NCBI GenBank assembly: GCA_017405965.1
Contig: JAFQZK010000033.1
Coordinates: forward strand, 1-42,555
Direction of reading: 5' to 3'
DNA from: Muribaculaceae bacterium
GTDB lineage: Bacteria > Bacteroidota > Bacteroidia > Bacteroidales > Muribaculaceae
Length of the DNA: 42,555 nt
The position numbers were made by a program, and so were the translations under genes. The notes under the pieces were generated by a model. That model was given only the letters and a program-made list of their open reading frames with translations. It was not told the origin of the DNA and made no database searches. The first letter of the stretch is position 1; each line of letters starts with the position of its first letter. Below, piece by piece: positions 33,976 to 42,266 of this stretch.

Positions 33976-36345
33976 ATGTTAAAAAAACACCTTTTTTTAC
34001 TGTTTATCATGGTGATGGCTTTAGCCAGTGCTAATGCTACTACTTTTAAGAGGCATAACGCCTACGTAGAAAAAAAGATGCAGAACATCTTTGACACAGG
34101 AGACAAGGTTTATTACCTGAACAGCGATTTCCTTTTCCAGTTTGACAAAGCGACCTCTAGTACAACGGCGCTACACAGGCAGAATGTCTTATCCGACAAT
34201 CGCATCTCCAATATCTATTATGATTGGGAGAACAGGTTGCTCTTTGTTGCCTATGTCAACTCCAATATCGATGTTATCAATAGTAGCGGCAAGGTAACCA
34301 ACATCAGCAACATCAAGGATAAAGTCGTGGCTGTTCATGGCTATTCCTTGAGCAACGGTGAACCTAACACTTACGTCGGCAAGGCCATAAATGACATCAA
34401 CTTCGGTAATGGCAAGGCTTATGTCGCCACTGGTTACGGCTTTGTCATCATCGACGAGGAAACACTCAGAGTGGTGAAGAACCATGAGGTCAGGCAGACA
34501 ATCACCGTCAATACGGTATGCCCGATGGGCGACAAACTGCTCATCTTCTCCAACAATCGTTGTTATTATGGTGATCCTAACGACCCCGATCCCCTCAACA
34601 ACTTCCAAAGTGAGGCCGGAACTTTCACTGACAGCAAGACATATCCTATCAATGATCATTCGGTATTTGTCTTTGGTTCTTCAACCGGCCTTCACAGGTA
34701 TGACTTCTCGAGCGGAACGCCCACGTTGACCAATCTTGTGACAGTAAAGATTTCAAATGTGCAGAAGACCTCGACTGGTTTCATCGCCAACATCACGAAC
34801 GAGGTTACAACTACGGGCTATTATACCATCAATGCCGAGGGCACAAGCGCCAGCAAACAATTATCGGTCATTGTACGTGCAAGCTCTGACCCCCTGGGAG
34901 ATGGCTCTGTTTGGGTAACCGATGCCAATGGACTTCACATCAATGGCAGCACTGCTTACTACAAGATGAACTCGTTGACGACCGACGCCCCCTATTGGTT
35001 GAAGTACAATGCCACTATGGACAAACTGTATGCCGGCATTTCCGGCCCCGTTGTTGACATTTATGGAAAATCACAAATGACTGTTGCCAATGTTATCAAT
35101 ACCTATGACGGTGTGAATTGGGCCGATGCCACGGCTTATACAGCAGCCGGGGGTGGCTATGAGTTCGTATTCAATCCTACAGACCCCCACACTTACATGC
35201 GAGCAGGTTGGTCTAACAAAGGCATCTTCATGATTACCAATGATGTCAGGAAATTAACATATACTGCTTCCAACTCACCTATTGGTCTTGTCAAACCTCA
35301 TCCCGCTTTTGATAACTATGGTAATTTGTGGGTTATCAGTCAGATACCGGATACCTTTCCGACACCCTGTGTAGTTCTTCCGAAAAACAAGGTAGCCAAT
35401 AACTCTGTTTCTAAATCAGACTGGTTTGTGCTCAACAGACTGAAATCAATTATTTCGGGCAACGCCCAGAATTCACGTTTCATTGTGGCCAGCAAAAATA
35501 ATGTGAAAATCTACAGCGACTGCGACTATGCCCCTCAGAAAGCCATCCAAGGTCATATCTTTTGCTGGGACAACGGCAGTGAGGATCCCACTGTAGATAA
35601 CTATATGCTCGCTAATATCGCCAGTTTCATTGACCAAAACAATGGTCAAATCAAATGGGAATATCTTAGGCATTTCGAAGAGGACAAGAACGGCATGATT
35701 TGGGTGGGCCATACTACAGGCATATTCGCATTTGACCCCGATGTGGTATTTGATGAACTTCCTCGTGCTTATCGTCCTATCGTCATCAAGTCCAACGAGA
35801 GAAAGAAAACCTATTTATGCGAAGGTTATTCAGTTTATGACATCGGTGTTGACCGCAATAACAACAAGTGGATTGCCACTGACAACGGTCTCTACTTTGT
35901 ATCGCCCGACGGCAGTGAATTGTTTAATCACTATACGACCGAAAACAGTGATATTCCCAGCAACAACGTTTACAGCGTCGAATGCGACACCGTGCATGAT
36001 CGCGTGTACATCTACACCGACAATGGCTTTGCTGAATATATACCCCAAGGCGATGCCGCTGCAATCAACTTCGACAATGTCTATGCCTTCCCCAATCCGG
36101 TTGAGCCTGATTTCACAGGCATGATCAAGATTGCCGGGCTGATGGATAATTCGTTTGTCACCGTCACCGACCGCAACAATAACGTTGTAGCCAGCTTCGG
36201 TCCAGTAATGGGTAGTGCATTCTGGGATGGCAGCGGTGCTGATGGTGAAAGAGTACCCACAGGCATCTACAACATTTATGTTGCACAAGGTGCCCAACCA
36301 GCGATTAACGGTACCCCTCATACCACTGTCATGATCATCAAGTAA
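33976..36345 (+). CDS. porZ: PorZ-like type IX secretion protein, copy 1
   Basis: The 789-residue protein has a signal peptide (MLKKHLFLLFIMVMALASANA) and two beta-propeller regions typical of PorZ: the first at about 25-330 (LFQFDKA, NVLSDNRISNIYYDW, LLFVAYVNSNIDVI, VTNISNIKDKVV), the second from about 340 to 690 (FDNYGNLWV, NNNKWIATDNGLYFVSPDG). The C-terminal 90 residues form a Por-sorting-like beta domain (VYAFPNPVEPDFTGMIKIAG, FWDGSGADGERVPTGIYNIY). PorZ sits on the cell surface with PorU, PorQ and PorV and helps attach type IX cargo to A-LPS. The ATG at 33976 is chosen because it matches the start of the second copy; a TTG 18 nt upstream is the alternative. It is very similar to the next gene and no other T9SS gene is nearby. 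Confidence 0.8.
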   Translation: MLKKHLFLLFIMVMALASANATTFKRHNAYVEKKMQNIFDTGDKVYYLNSDFLFQFDKATSSTTALHRQNVLSDNRISNIYYDWENRLLFVAYVNSNIDVINSSGKVTNISNIKDKVVAVHGYSLSNGEPNTYVGKAINDINFGNGKAYVATGYGFVIIDEETLRVVKNHEVRQTITVNTVCPMGDKLLIFSNNRCYYGDPNDPDPLNNFQSEAGTFTDSKTYPINDHSVFVFGSSTGLHRYDFSSGTPTLTNLVTVKISNVQKTSTGFIANITNEVTTTGYYTINAEGTSASKQLSVIVRASSDPLGDGSVWVTDANGLHINGSTAYYKMNSLTTDAPYWLKYNATMDKLYAGISGPVVDIYGKSQMTVANVINTYDGVNWADATAYTAAGGGYEFVFNPTDPHTYMRAGWSNKGIFMITNDVRKLTYTASNSPIGLVKPHPAFDNYGNLWVISQIPDTFPTPCVVLPKNKVANNSVSKSDWFVLNRLKSIISGNAQNSRFIVASKNNVKIYSDCDYAPQKAIQGHIFCWDNGSEDPTVDNYMLANIASFIDQNNGQIKWEYLRHFEEDKNGMIWVGHTTGIFAFDPDVVFDELPRAYRPIVIKSNERKKTYLCEGYSVYDIGVDRNNNKWIATDNGLYFVSPDGSELFNHYTTENSDIPSNNVYSVECDTVHDRVYIYTDNGFAEYIPQGDAAAINFDNVYAFPNPVEPDFTGMIKIAGLMDNSFVTVTDRNNNVVASFGPVMGSAFWDGSGADGERVPTGIYNIYVAQGAQPAINGTPHTTVMIIK

Positions 36346-36559
36346 TTCTTGGATCAGTGGTATATTGACAACGGCACACTTATTGAGAGGCACGAGCCCA
36401 AAAGTGCTATGTAAAGTGCCGTGAGACTGGAAATCTCATCTCGGCCACAGAGGCATATTGTTTCTTTGAAAACAAGCCGACTGCCAATAGGGAAATTTAT
36501 CTGGAACAGTCGGCTTAAATAGTCTTTTTTTGATATCGTTATCCCGAACTCGGATTTAA
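36346..36559. other. Spacer between the two porZ-like genes
   Basis: No gene is seen. The segment 36346-36470 shows no match to other parts of the window. It ends with a terminator (36474-36531). Confidence 0.5.
36474..36531 (+). terminator. Terminator after the first porZ-like gene
   Basis: AAGCCGACTG (36474-36483) pairs with CAGTCGGCTT (36507-36516), a 10-bp perfect stem with a 23-nt loop, followed within 8 nt by a run of seven T. It implies the two porZ-like genes are separate transcription units. Confidence 0.8.
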
Positions 36560-36732
36560 TTTGCAATTTTTAAGAAAGTTTTCAGCAACTTATGTCAGCT
36601 AAAAAGCCGATTATCTCGTTAATATTTTATACCTTTGGCATTTGATTCAGTGGGTTTTGTGCGCAATCTGCACGCATCTTACTGGTTATTAGTGTGTTAA
36701 CATTTGAATAATAATAGTTTAATTTAATAGAT
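36560..36732 (+). promoter_or_regulatory. Promoter and structured leader of the second porZ-like gene
   Basis: The -7 box TACCTTTG (36630-36637) is a consensus match. The leader of about 90 nt keeps the fold of copy 1: CAGT (36648-36651) with ACTG (36681-36684), enclosing GTGC (36659-36662) with GCAC (36670-36673), with a different inner loop. No -33 element is clear. Confidence 0.65.
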
Positions 36733-39090
36733 ATGTTAAAAAAACACTTAGTTTTCCTCTTGCTCGCGGTGATGGCCATAGCCGGCGCCAATGCCAGCAC
36801 TTGGAAGATTCACAATGCCTATGTGGAAAAGAAGATGCAAAGCATCTTTGACACGGGTGACAAGGTTTACTACCTGAACAGCGGCAATCTGTTCCAGTTT
36901 GACAAAACAACCACCAACACGATTGCGCTGAACAGGCAGAATGTCTTATCCGACAATCATATCACCAACATTTATTATGATTGGGAGGGCAGACTGCTCT
37001 TTGTCGCCTATGCCAACTCCAACATCGACGTCATTGACAGCGAGGGCAAGGTGACCAACATCAGCAACATCAAGGATCATGTTGTAGCCGTTCACGCCTA
37101 CTCGTTGAGCAACGGCGAACCGTACCGCTACGTCGGCAAGGCTATTAGTGACATCACTTTTGGCAATGGCAAGGCATATATCGCCACCGGTTACGGTTTT
37201 GTCGTCATCGATGAGGAAACGCTCAAGGTTGAGAGGAATCATGAAGTCAAGCAGTCGGCAACCATCAACTCGGTATGTCTGATGGGAGACAAACTGCTCA
37301 TCTTCTCCAATAATCGTTGTTATTATGGCGATCCTAACGACCCTGATCCCCTTAATAACTTCCCTAGTGAGACCGGAGCCTTCGCTGACAGCAAATCATA
37401 CCCCATCAACGACCATTCGGTATTTGTCTTCGGCTCTTCAACCGGCCTTCACAGGTATGACTTCTCGAGCGGCACACCCACGCTGACCAACCTGCTGACA
37501 GTCAAGATTTCAAATGTGCAGAAGACCACGACTGGTTTCATCGCCAACTTCACGAGCGACGTCACCACAACGAGCTACTATACCATCAATGCCGAGGGCA
37601 CAAGCACCAGCAAGCAGTTATCGGTCATTGTTCGCGCCAGCTCTGATCCTTTGGGCGACGGTACGGTTTGGGTAACCGATGCCAATGGTCTCCACGTTAA
37701 TGCCAGCACTGCTTACTACAAGATGAACTCCATGACCACCGATGCTCCCTATTGGCTGAAATACAATGCCGCAATGAACAAGTTGTATGCAGGCGTCTCA
37801 GGTCCTGTCATTGGCATCTATACAAACCAAAGCGTCGCTAATGTTATAAATACATATGATGGAATGAATTGGGAAGATGCAACTGCCTTTACTGCCGCAG
37901 GTGGCGGTTACGAGTTCGTGTTCGATCCCACAAATCCCCACACTTATGTACGCACAACCTGGAGCAAAGGCATCTTCAAAGTAACTGACGATGTAAGGAA
38001 AATCACATACACTTCAAGCAACTCCAAGATTGGCAGCTTTAAGCCCCATCCCATATTTGACAATTATGGTAATCTTTGGGTTGTCACTCAGTATCCTGCC
38101 TCCTTTGCTACACCTTGTGTCGTTCTTCCCAAAGATAAGGTAGCGAACAATTCTGTTGCCAAAGCAGACTGGTTCCAGCCTACCACAATCCCTTCAGTGG
38201 TTTCGGGCCAGTTCCAGAATTCTCGCTTCATCGTGTCCAAAAAGACCAATTTAAAGATCTACAGTGACTGTGACTATGCCCCGGGCAAGCCCATCCAAGG
38301 TCATGTTCTGTGCTGGGATAACGGCAATGAAGATCCCACTGTTGACAACTATAATTTCGCCAACATCTCCAGTTTCGTTGACCAGAACAACGGTCAGATT
38401 AAATGGGAATACTTAAGGCATTTCGAGGAAGACAAGGACGGCATGATCTGGGTTGGTCACACCACGGGTCTGTTCGCATTTGACCCCGCTGTAGCTTTCG
38501 ACGAGATTCCCCGTGCAATCCGTCCTCTCACCGTTAAGTCTAGTGAGGGTAAAGGTTACTTGTGCGCAGGCTATTCAGTTAATGATATCGGTGTTGACCG
38601 CAACAACAACAAGTGGATTGCCACCGACAATGGTCTTTACTTTGTATCGCCTGACGGCAGCGAGTTGTTCAACCACTTCACCACCGAGAACAGCGACCTT
38701 CCTAGCGACAATGTTTACACCGTCGAGTGTGATACTGTGCATGATTGCGTGTACATCTTCACCGACAATGGCTTCGCCGAGTACATGCCTCAGGGTGATG
38801 CTGCTGCCCTCAGCTTCGACAACGTTTACGCCTTCCCCAATCCTGTTGAGCCCGACTTCACTGGCATGATCAAGATTGCTGGTCTGATGGAGAATTCGTT
38901 CGTCACCGTCACCGATCGCAACAACAACGTGGTGGCCAACTTCGGCCCTGTGATGGGTAGTGCATTCTGGGACGGCAGCGGCGCCGATGGAGAGAGAGTG
39001 CCGACAGGCATCTACAACATCTATGCGGCTCAAGGTGCGCAACCCGCAATCAATGGCACCCCGCACGCCACTGTCATGATCATCAAGTAA
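36733..39090 (+). CDS. porZ: PorZ-like type IX secretion protein, copy 2
   Basis: The 785-residue protein has the same layout as its upstream neighbour: signal peptide (MLKKHLVFLLLAVMAIAGANA), two beta-propeller regions (NVLSDNHITNIYYDW, LLFVAYANSNIDVI; later FDNYGNLWV, NNNKWIATDNGLYFVSPDG) and a C-terminal Por-sorting-like domain (VYAFPNPVEPDFTGMIKIAG). By eye about four in five residues are identical to copy 1, with differences spread over the length and densest in the middle (about residues 355-520). Codon use is more GC-rich than copy 1 in the 3' half. It probably acts in the outer-membrane attachment complex of the type IX system. The gene symbol rests on fold and motif likeness to Porphyromonas PorZ; a related two-propeller surface protein cannot be excluded. 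Confidence 0.8.
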   Translation: MLKKHLVFLLLAVMAIAGANASTWKIHNAYVEKKMQSIFDTGDKVYYLNSGNLFQFDKTTTNTIALNRQNVLSDNHITNIYYDWEGRLLFVAYANSNIDVIDSEGKVTNISNIKDHVVAVHAYSLSNGEPYRYVGKAISDITFGNGKAYIATGYGFVVIDEETLKVERNHEVKQSATINSVCLMGDKLLIFSNNRCYYGDPNDPDPLNNFPSETGAFADSKSYPINDHSVFVFGSSTGLHRYDFSSGTPTLTNLLTVKISNVQKTTTGFIANFTSDVTTTSYYTINAEGTSTSKQLSVIVRASSDPLGDGTVWVTDANGLHVNASTAYYKMNSMTTDAPYWLKYNAAMNKLYAGVSGPVIGIYTNQSVANVINTYDGMNWEDATAFTAAGGGYEFVFDPTNPHTYVRTTWSKGIFKVTDDVRKITYTSSNSKIGSFKPHPIFDNYGNLWVVTQYPASFATPCVVLPKDKVANNSVAKADWFQPTTIPSVVSGQFQNSRFIVSKKTNLKIYSDCDYAPGKPIQGHVLCWDNGNEDPTVDNYNFANISSFVDQNNGQIKWEYLRHFEEDKDGMIWVGHTTGLFAFDPAVAFDEIPRAIRPLTVKSSEGKGYLCAGYSVNDIGVDRNNNKWIATDNGLYFVSPDGSELFNHFTTENSDLPSDNVYTVECDTVHDCVYIFTDNGFAEYMPQGDAAALSFDNVYAFPNPVEPDFTGMIKIAGLMENSFVTVTDRNNNVVANFGPVMGSAFWDGSGADGERVPTGIYNIYAAQGAQPAINGTPHATVMIIK

Positions 39091-39116
39091 TCCCTTGGAT
39101 TAGTTATAGATCTGGA

Positions 39117-39178
39117 TAATAGTGAATAGTTAATAGTTAGCTGGCTCTGCGGATGCGACTATTAACTATTCACTATTA
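39117..39178. repeat. Perfect 20-bp inverted repeat with hub-like loop
   Basis: The arms 39117-39136 and 39159-39178 are exact reverse complements of AT-rich sequence (TAATAGTGAATAGTTAATAG). The 22-nt loop contains GCGGATGCG, close to the GCGGATGCC word found in the intergenic repeats. It lies between the second porZ-like gene and the MBOAT gene, whose start is 16 nt downstream, and may terminate the former or act on the latter. Confidence 0.8.
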
Positions 39179-39193
39179 ATTTTCGCTGGAAAC

Positions 39194-40639
39194 ATGCTTT
39201 TCAACTCGTTCACATTCATGATATTCCTGCCAGTAGTGTTCCTGCTCTACTGGTTTGTGTTCAAGAGGCTGCGATGGCAGAATCTGCTCATCCTTGTGGC
39301 GAGTTACGTGTTTTACGGTTGGTGGGACTGGAGGTTCCTCTTCTTGATCATCATCACATCGTTGAGCAGCTTTGCCAGCGGATTGCTTATCGAGCGATTC
39401 GAAGGCCGGAGGACGCTGCAACGGGCCGTGAGTGCAGCTAATATCGTGCTCAATCTGGGCATTCTTGCAGTTTTCAAGTATTTCAACTTCTTCATCGATA
39501 GCTTGTCCTCGTTGTTGGGCGCGTTCGGCATCACAGCAGATTGGCCCACCATGCACATCATCCTGCCGGTGGGCATCAGTTTCTACACCTTCCAGGCGCT
39601 CAGCTACTCGATTGACGTCTATGCCCATCGCATCAAACCCACCCGCGATGTCATCGCCTTCTTCTCGTTCATCAGCTTCTTCCCGCAGTTGGTGGCTGGT
39701 CCCATCGAACGGGCATCCAACCTGCTGCCTCAGATGTTGAAGGAACGTTCCTTCGACTATGCAGTAGCTGTCGATGGCTTGCGACAGATGCTTTGGGGCT
39801 TTTTCAAGAAACTCATCATTGCCGACGGCTGTGCCGAAGTGGTGAACGGCATCTGGAACAATCTGAATGGCTCAACAGGCCTGATGCTGTTCGTGGCCAC
39901 GTTACTGTTCACTTTCCAGATTTACACCGACTTCTCGGGCTACAGTGACATCGCCATCGGCTGCGCCAAACTCTTCGGTTTCAGACTGACGACCAACTTC
40001 AGGGTGCCGTATTTCTCACGCAATGTGCGTGAATTCTGGCGCCGTTGGCACATCACGCTCAACGCCTGGTTTACCCAGTATGTCTATTTCCCGCTTGGCG
40101 GCAGCCGCTGCTCACGCGGCCGTGTGATTCTCAACACGGTCATCGTGTTCGCCTTCTCGGGTTTGTGGCACGGTGCCGATTGGACCTTTGTCCTGTGGGG
40201 CTTGTACCTCGCCTTGTTGTTCATCCCGCTCATCGTCTTCAAATCCCGTCGTTACAAGGACACCGTGGCTCACGGCCACCTGTTGCCGTCAGCTCGTGAA
40301 TTCCTGTCGATGCTGGTGACATTCCTGCTCATCAACTTCGGTTGGGTGCTGTTCCGCGCCCCTGATTTCGCGACCTTTGTTGACTTCACTTCTCGCCTGT
40401 TCTCGTCATCGTTGTTCGATTACCACGGCCTGACGATGAAGATGGCCGGCATGCTGTTGTGGTGTGCAGGGCTCTTGCTGGTTGAGTGGTTCCAGCGCGA
40501 GCGACAGCACGTGCTGCAGATCGACGGTTACCGCATCTTTGCGCATCAGGCCTCTAGGCTGACGCTGTATGCCTTGATGACCTTCCTTATCTTCTATTTT
40601 GCCGGACAGGTGCAGACGTTCATTTACTTCCAATTCTGA
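39194..40639 (+). CDS. MBOAT family O-acyltransferase (AlgI/DltB-like)
   Basis: The 481-residue protein has about eleven membrane segments and MBOAT signatures: FNSFTFMIFLPVVFLLYW at the start, ILPVGISFYTFQALSYSID, FSGYSDIAIG, NFRVPYFSRNVREFWRRWHITLNAWF and the catalytic His326 in FSGLWHGADWTFVLWG. AlgI-like proteins pass acetyl groups across the inner membrane for O-acetylation of exopolysaccharides. The SGNH gene 6 nt downstream is the expected periplasmic partner. The target polymer is unknown. Confidence 0.94.
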   Translation: MLFNSFTFMIFLPVVFLLYWFVFKRLRWQNLLILVASYVFYGWWDWRFLFLIIITSLSSFASGLLIERFEGRRTLQRAVSAANIVLNLGILAVFKYFNFFIDSLSSLLGAFGITADWPTMHIILPVGISFYTFQALSYSIDVYAHRIKPTRDVIAFFSFISFFPQLVAGPIERASNLLPQMLKERSFDYAVAVDGLRQMLWGFFKKLIIADGCAEVVNGIWNNLNGSTGLMLFVATLLFTFQIYTDFSGYSDIAIGCAKLFGFRLTTNFRVPYFSRNVREFWRRWHITLNAWFTQYVYFPLGGSRCSRGRVILNTVIVFAFSGLWHGADWTFVLWGLYLALLFIPLIVFKSRRYKDTVAHGHLLPSAREFLSMLVTFLLINFGWVLFRAPDFATFVDFTSRLFSSSLFDYHGLTMKMAGMLLWCAGLLLVEWFQRERQHVLQIDGYRIFAHQASRLTLYALMTFLIFYFAGQVQTFIYFQF

Positions 40640-40645
40640 TTTGCC

Positions 40646-41698
40646 ATGAAAAAGTTCCTCATCAAGCTATCCTACACCGTGCTGCCCGTCTGGCTCTTGC
40701 TGGTCGGCTTGGCGACATATCTGTGGATGACCGATGACAATTCTGGCGATCTGATGCGGCTGGGACTCATCGACACCGGACCCGAATACAGCGATTCCAT
40801 TCGTGCCAACCTACTGCCTCAAGTCTATTTCAAAAGCATCGACAATGACAGCCTGTTGAGCGTCGATACCTGCGACGTGCTTGTTATCGGCGACTCGTTC
40901 TCCCATGGCGGCGGCGTGGGCAAGCAAGGCGATTATGTGAACTGCCTGGCCCATGACAGCCAGCGCAGCGTGGTGCTATACACGCCCCAAGACCCCACCC
41001 TGTCGAGTCCGATGCAGATTGCCTACGACGTGCTCGACCTCGGGTTGATTGACTCGACCCATGTCACCAACCTCGTCGTGCAGGAAGTGGAGCGCTACAT
41101 CGTCAGCAGACACTGTGGTTTCAGGTCCGACCCGAACAGGACTATTCTGAGCAGCGGCACACAAGCCGCACAGCAGCCGGCAACCATCGACGAGAAGCGG
41201 CAGGACGTCAGTCCGCTGCTGCGTGTCAAGGACTTTATGTTCTACCACCTGTTCGGTGCCAATCCTATATATAAGGTGAAACTCTCGTCACCCATGTTCG
41301 GCGGCAAGGAGCCGGACCGCCTCTATTTCTACAACGAGGACGTGAAACTGGGCATTGACGTGGACTCGGCTCAACGTCAGCAAGTGGTGAACTGCTACCG
41401 CCACGTCATCGACAAGGCCCGCAAGAGGGGCGTCAACCTGGTGTTGCTCGTAGCCTGCGACAAGTACGACATGTATCAGAACATCATTGTCGATAATCCT
41501 TACCCGGCCAAGACGCTCAACGAGGACATCCGGCGCTGGATGTCACCCGGCGAGCTGGATTGCTTCGTGTTCGCCAAGGACGTGTTGCACCCTCTTGTGG
41601 AGCAAAGGGTCCGCGACGTCTATCTGTTCAACGACACCCACTGGTCGCCTGCTTCATCACACATCATTGCCCGCGAGGTCATCAACAAGCTCAAGTAA
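40646..41698 (+). CDS. Membrane-anchored SGNH-fold O-acetyltransferase (AlgX/AlgJ-like)
   Basis: The 350-residue protein has an N-terminal membrane anchor (LSYTVLPVWLLLVGLATYLW) and a periplasmic SGNH-like domain: VLVIGDSFSHGGGVG with nucleophile Ser84 and, at the C-terminus, NDTHWSPASSH with Asp330 and His332. The GDSF...DTHW pattern is that of AlgX/AlgJ-type acetyltransferases that accept acetyl groups from an MBOAT partner and place them on a glycan. It is 6 nt after the MBOAT gene, so the pair is almost certainly cotranscribed. Confidence 0.88.
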   Translation: MKKFLIKLSYTVLPVWLLLVGLATYLWMTDDNSGDLMRLGLIDTGPEYSDSIRANLLPQVYFKSIDNDSLLSVDTCDVLVIGDSFSHGGGVGKQGDYVNCLAHDSQRSVVLYTPQDPTLSSPMQIAYDVLDLGLIDSTHVTNLVVQEVERYIVSRHCGFRSDPNRTILSSGTQAAQQPATIDEKRQDVSPLLRVKDFMFYHLFGANPIYKVKLSSPMFGGKEPDRLYFYNEDVKLGIDVDSAQRQQVVNCYRHVIDKARKRGVNLVLLVACDKYDMYQNIIVDNPYPAKTLNEDIRRWMSPGELDCFVFAKDVLHPLVEQRVRDVYLFNDTHWSPASSHIIAREVINKLK

Positions 41699-42156
41699 TG
41701 GATCTCAACTCGCCCGAATTCTACACTGTAGCCTTTGTGGTGGCCATGGCGTTGCTGGCGCTAATCATCGGGCGCACCGACAAAAAGCCGCCTAGCACCC
41801 ACATCATCCAGCTCATGACCGCTGCCGGCGAGCCTGACAGCGACGACACGCTGTGCCTGGAGCCCATCGACGGCGGCGCCGTTAACCTCTCACGCACGGG
41901 GTTCTCCTTGGGCGAGGAGGAGACCGTCAACTTGGTCATCACCATCCAAGAAGACCGCTGCTCGATCGTTGAGAAAAAGGGCATCAAGCGGCGCAAGGCA
42001 GTAGCTTCACCCATGACGGGAACCGCCACGCTCAAGTGTCTGAGGCCGGGAACCCGTTACCGCATGCGCTACGAGAGCCAGCTGACAAGCGCATGGACCA
42101 CCTTCACCTTCGACACCGCATCCCCCAAGCCCGTCAAACTAACACTCAAATACTGA
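41698..42156 (+). CDS. Small membrane-anchored protein of unknown function
   Basis: The 152-residue protein starts at the ATG overlapping the previous stop (TAATG), indicating translational coupling to the SGNH gene. It has one membrane helix at residues about 9-25 (YTVAFVVAMALLALIIG), a short hydrophilic stretch and a domain rich in beta-prone residues (VNLVITIQEDRCSIVEKKG, ATLKCLRPGTRYRMRYES, AWTTFTFDT) reminiscent of an immunoglobulin or fibronectin-type fold. I do not recognise a family. Its place suggests an accessory part of the O-acetylation module. A longer open frame upstream in the same phase overlaps the SGNH gene and is not supported. Confidence 0.78.
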   Translation: MDLNSPEFYTVAFVVAMALLALIIGRTDKKPPSTHIIQLMTAAGEPDSDDTLCLEPIDGGAVNLSRTGFSLGEEETVNLVITIQEDRCSIVEKKGIKRRKAVASPMTGTATLKCLRPGTRYRMRYESQLTSAWTTFTFDTASPKPVKLTLKY

Positions 42157-42266
42157 AGCTTTTTTCATCATATTCTTAGCCTTGACTCCCACGTGCTCAT
42201 GCCCAAAAAAGGATTGTGCCTGTTGTCTGAAAACTTCCGCGCAGTCTGATGAAAGAGCGCGGATGT

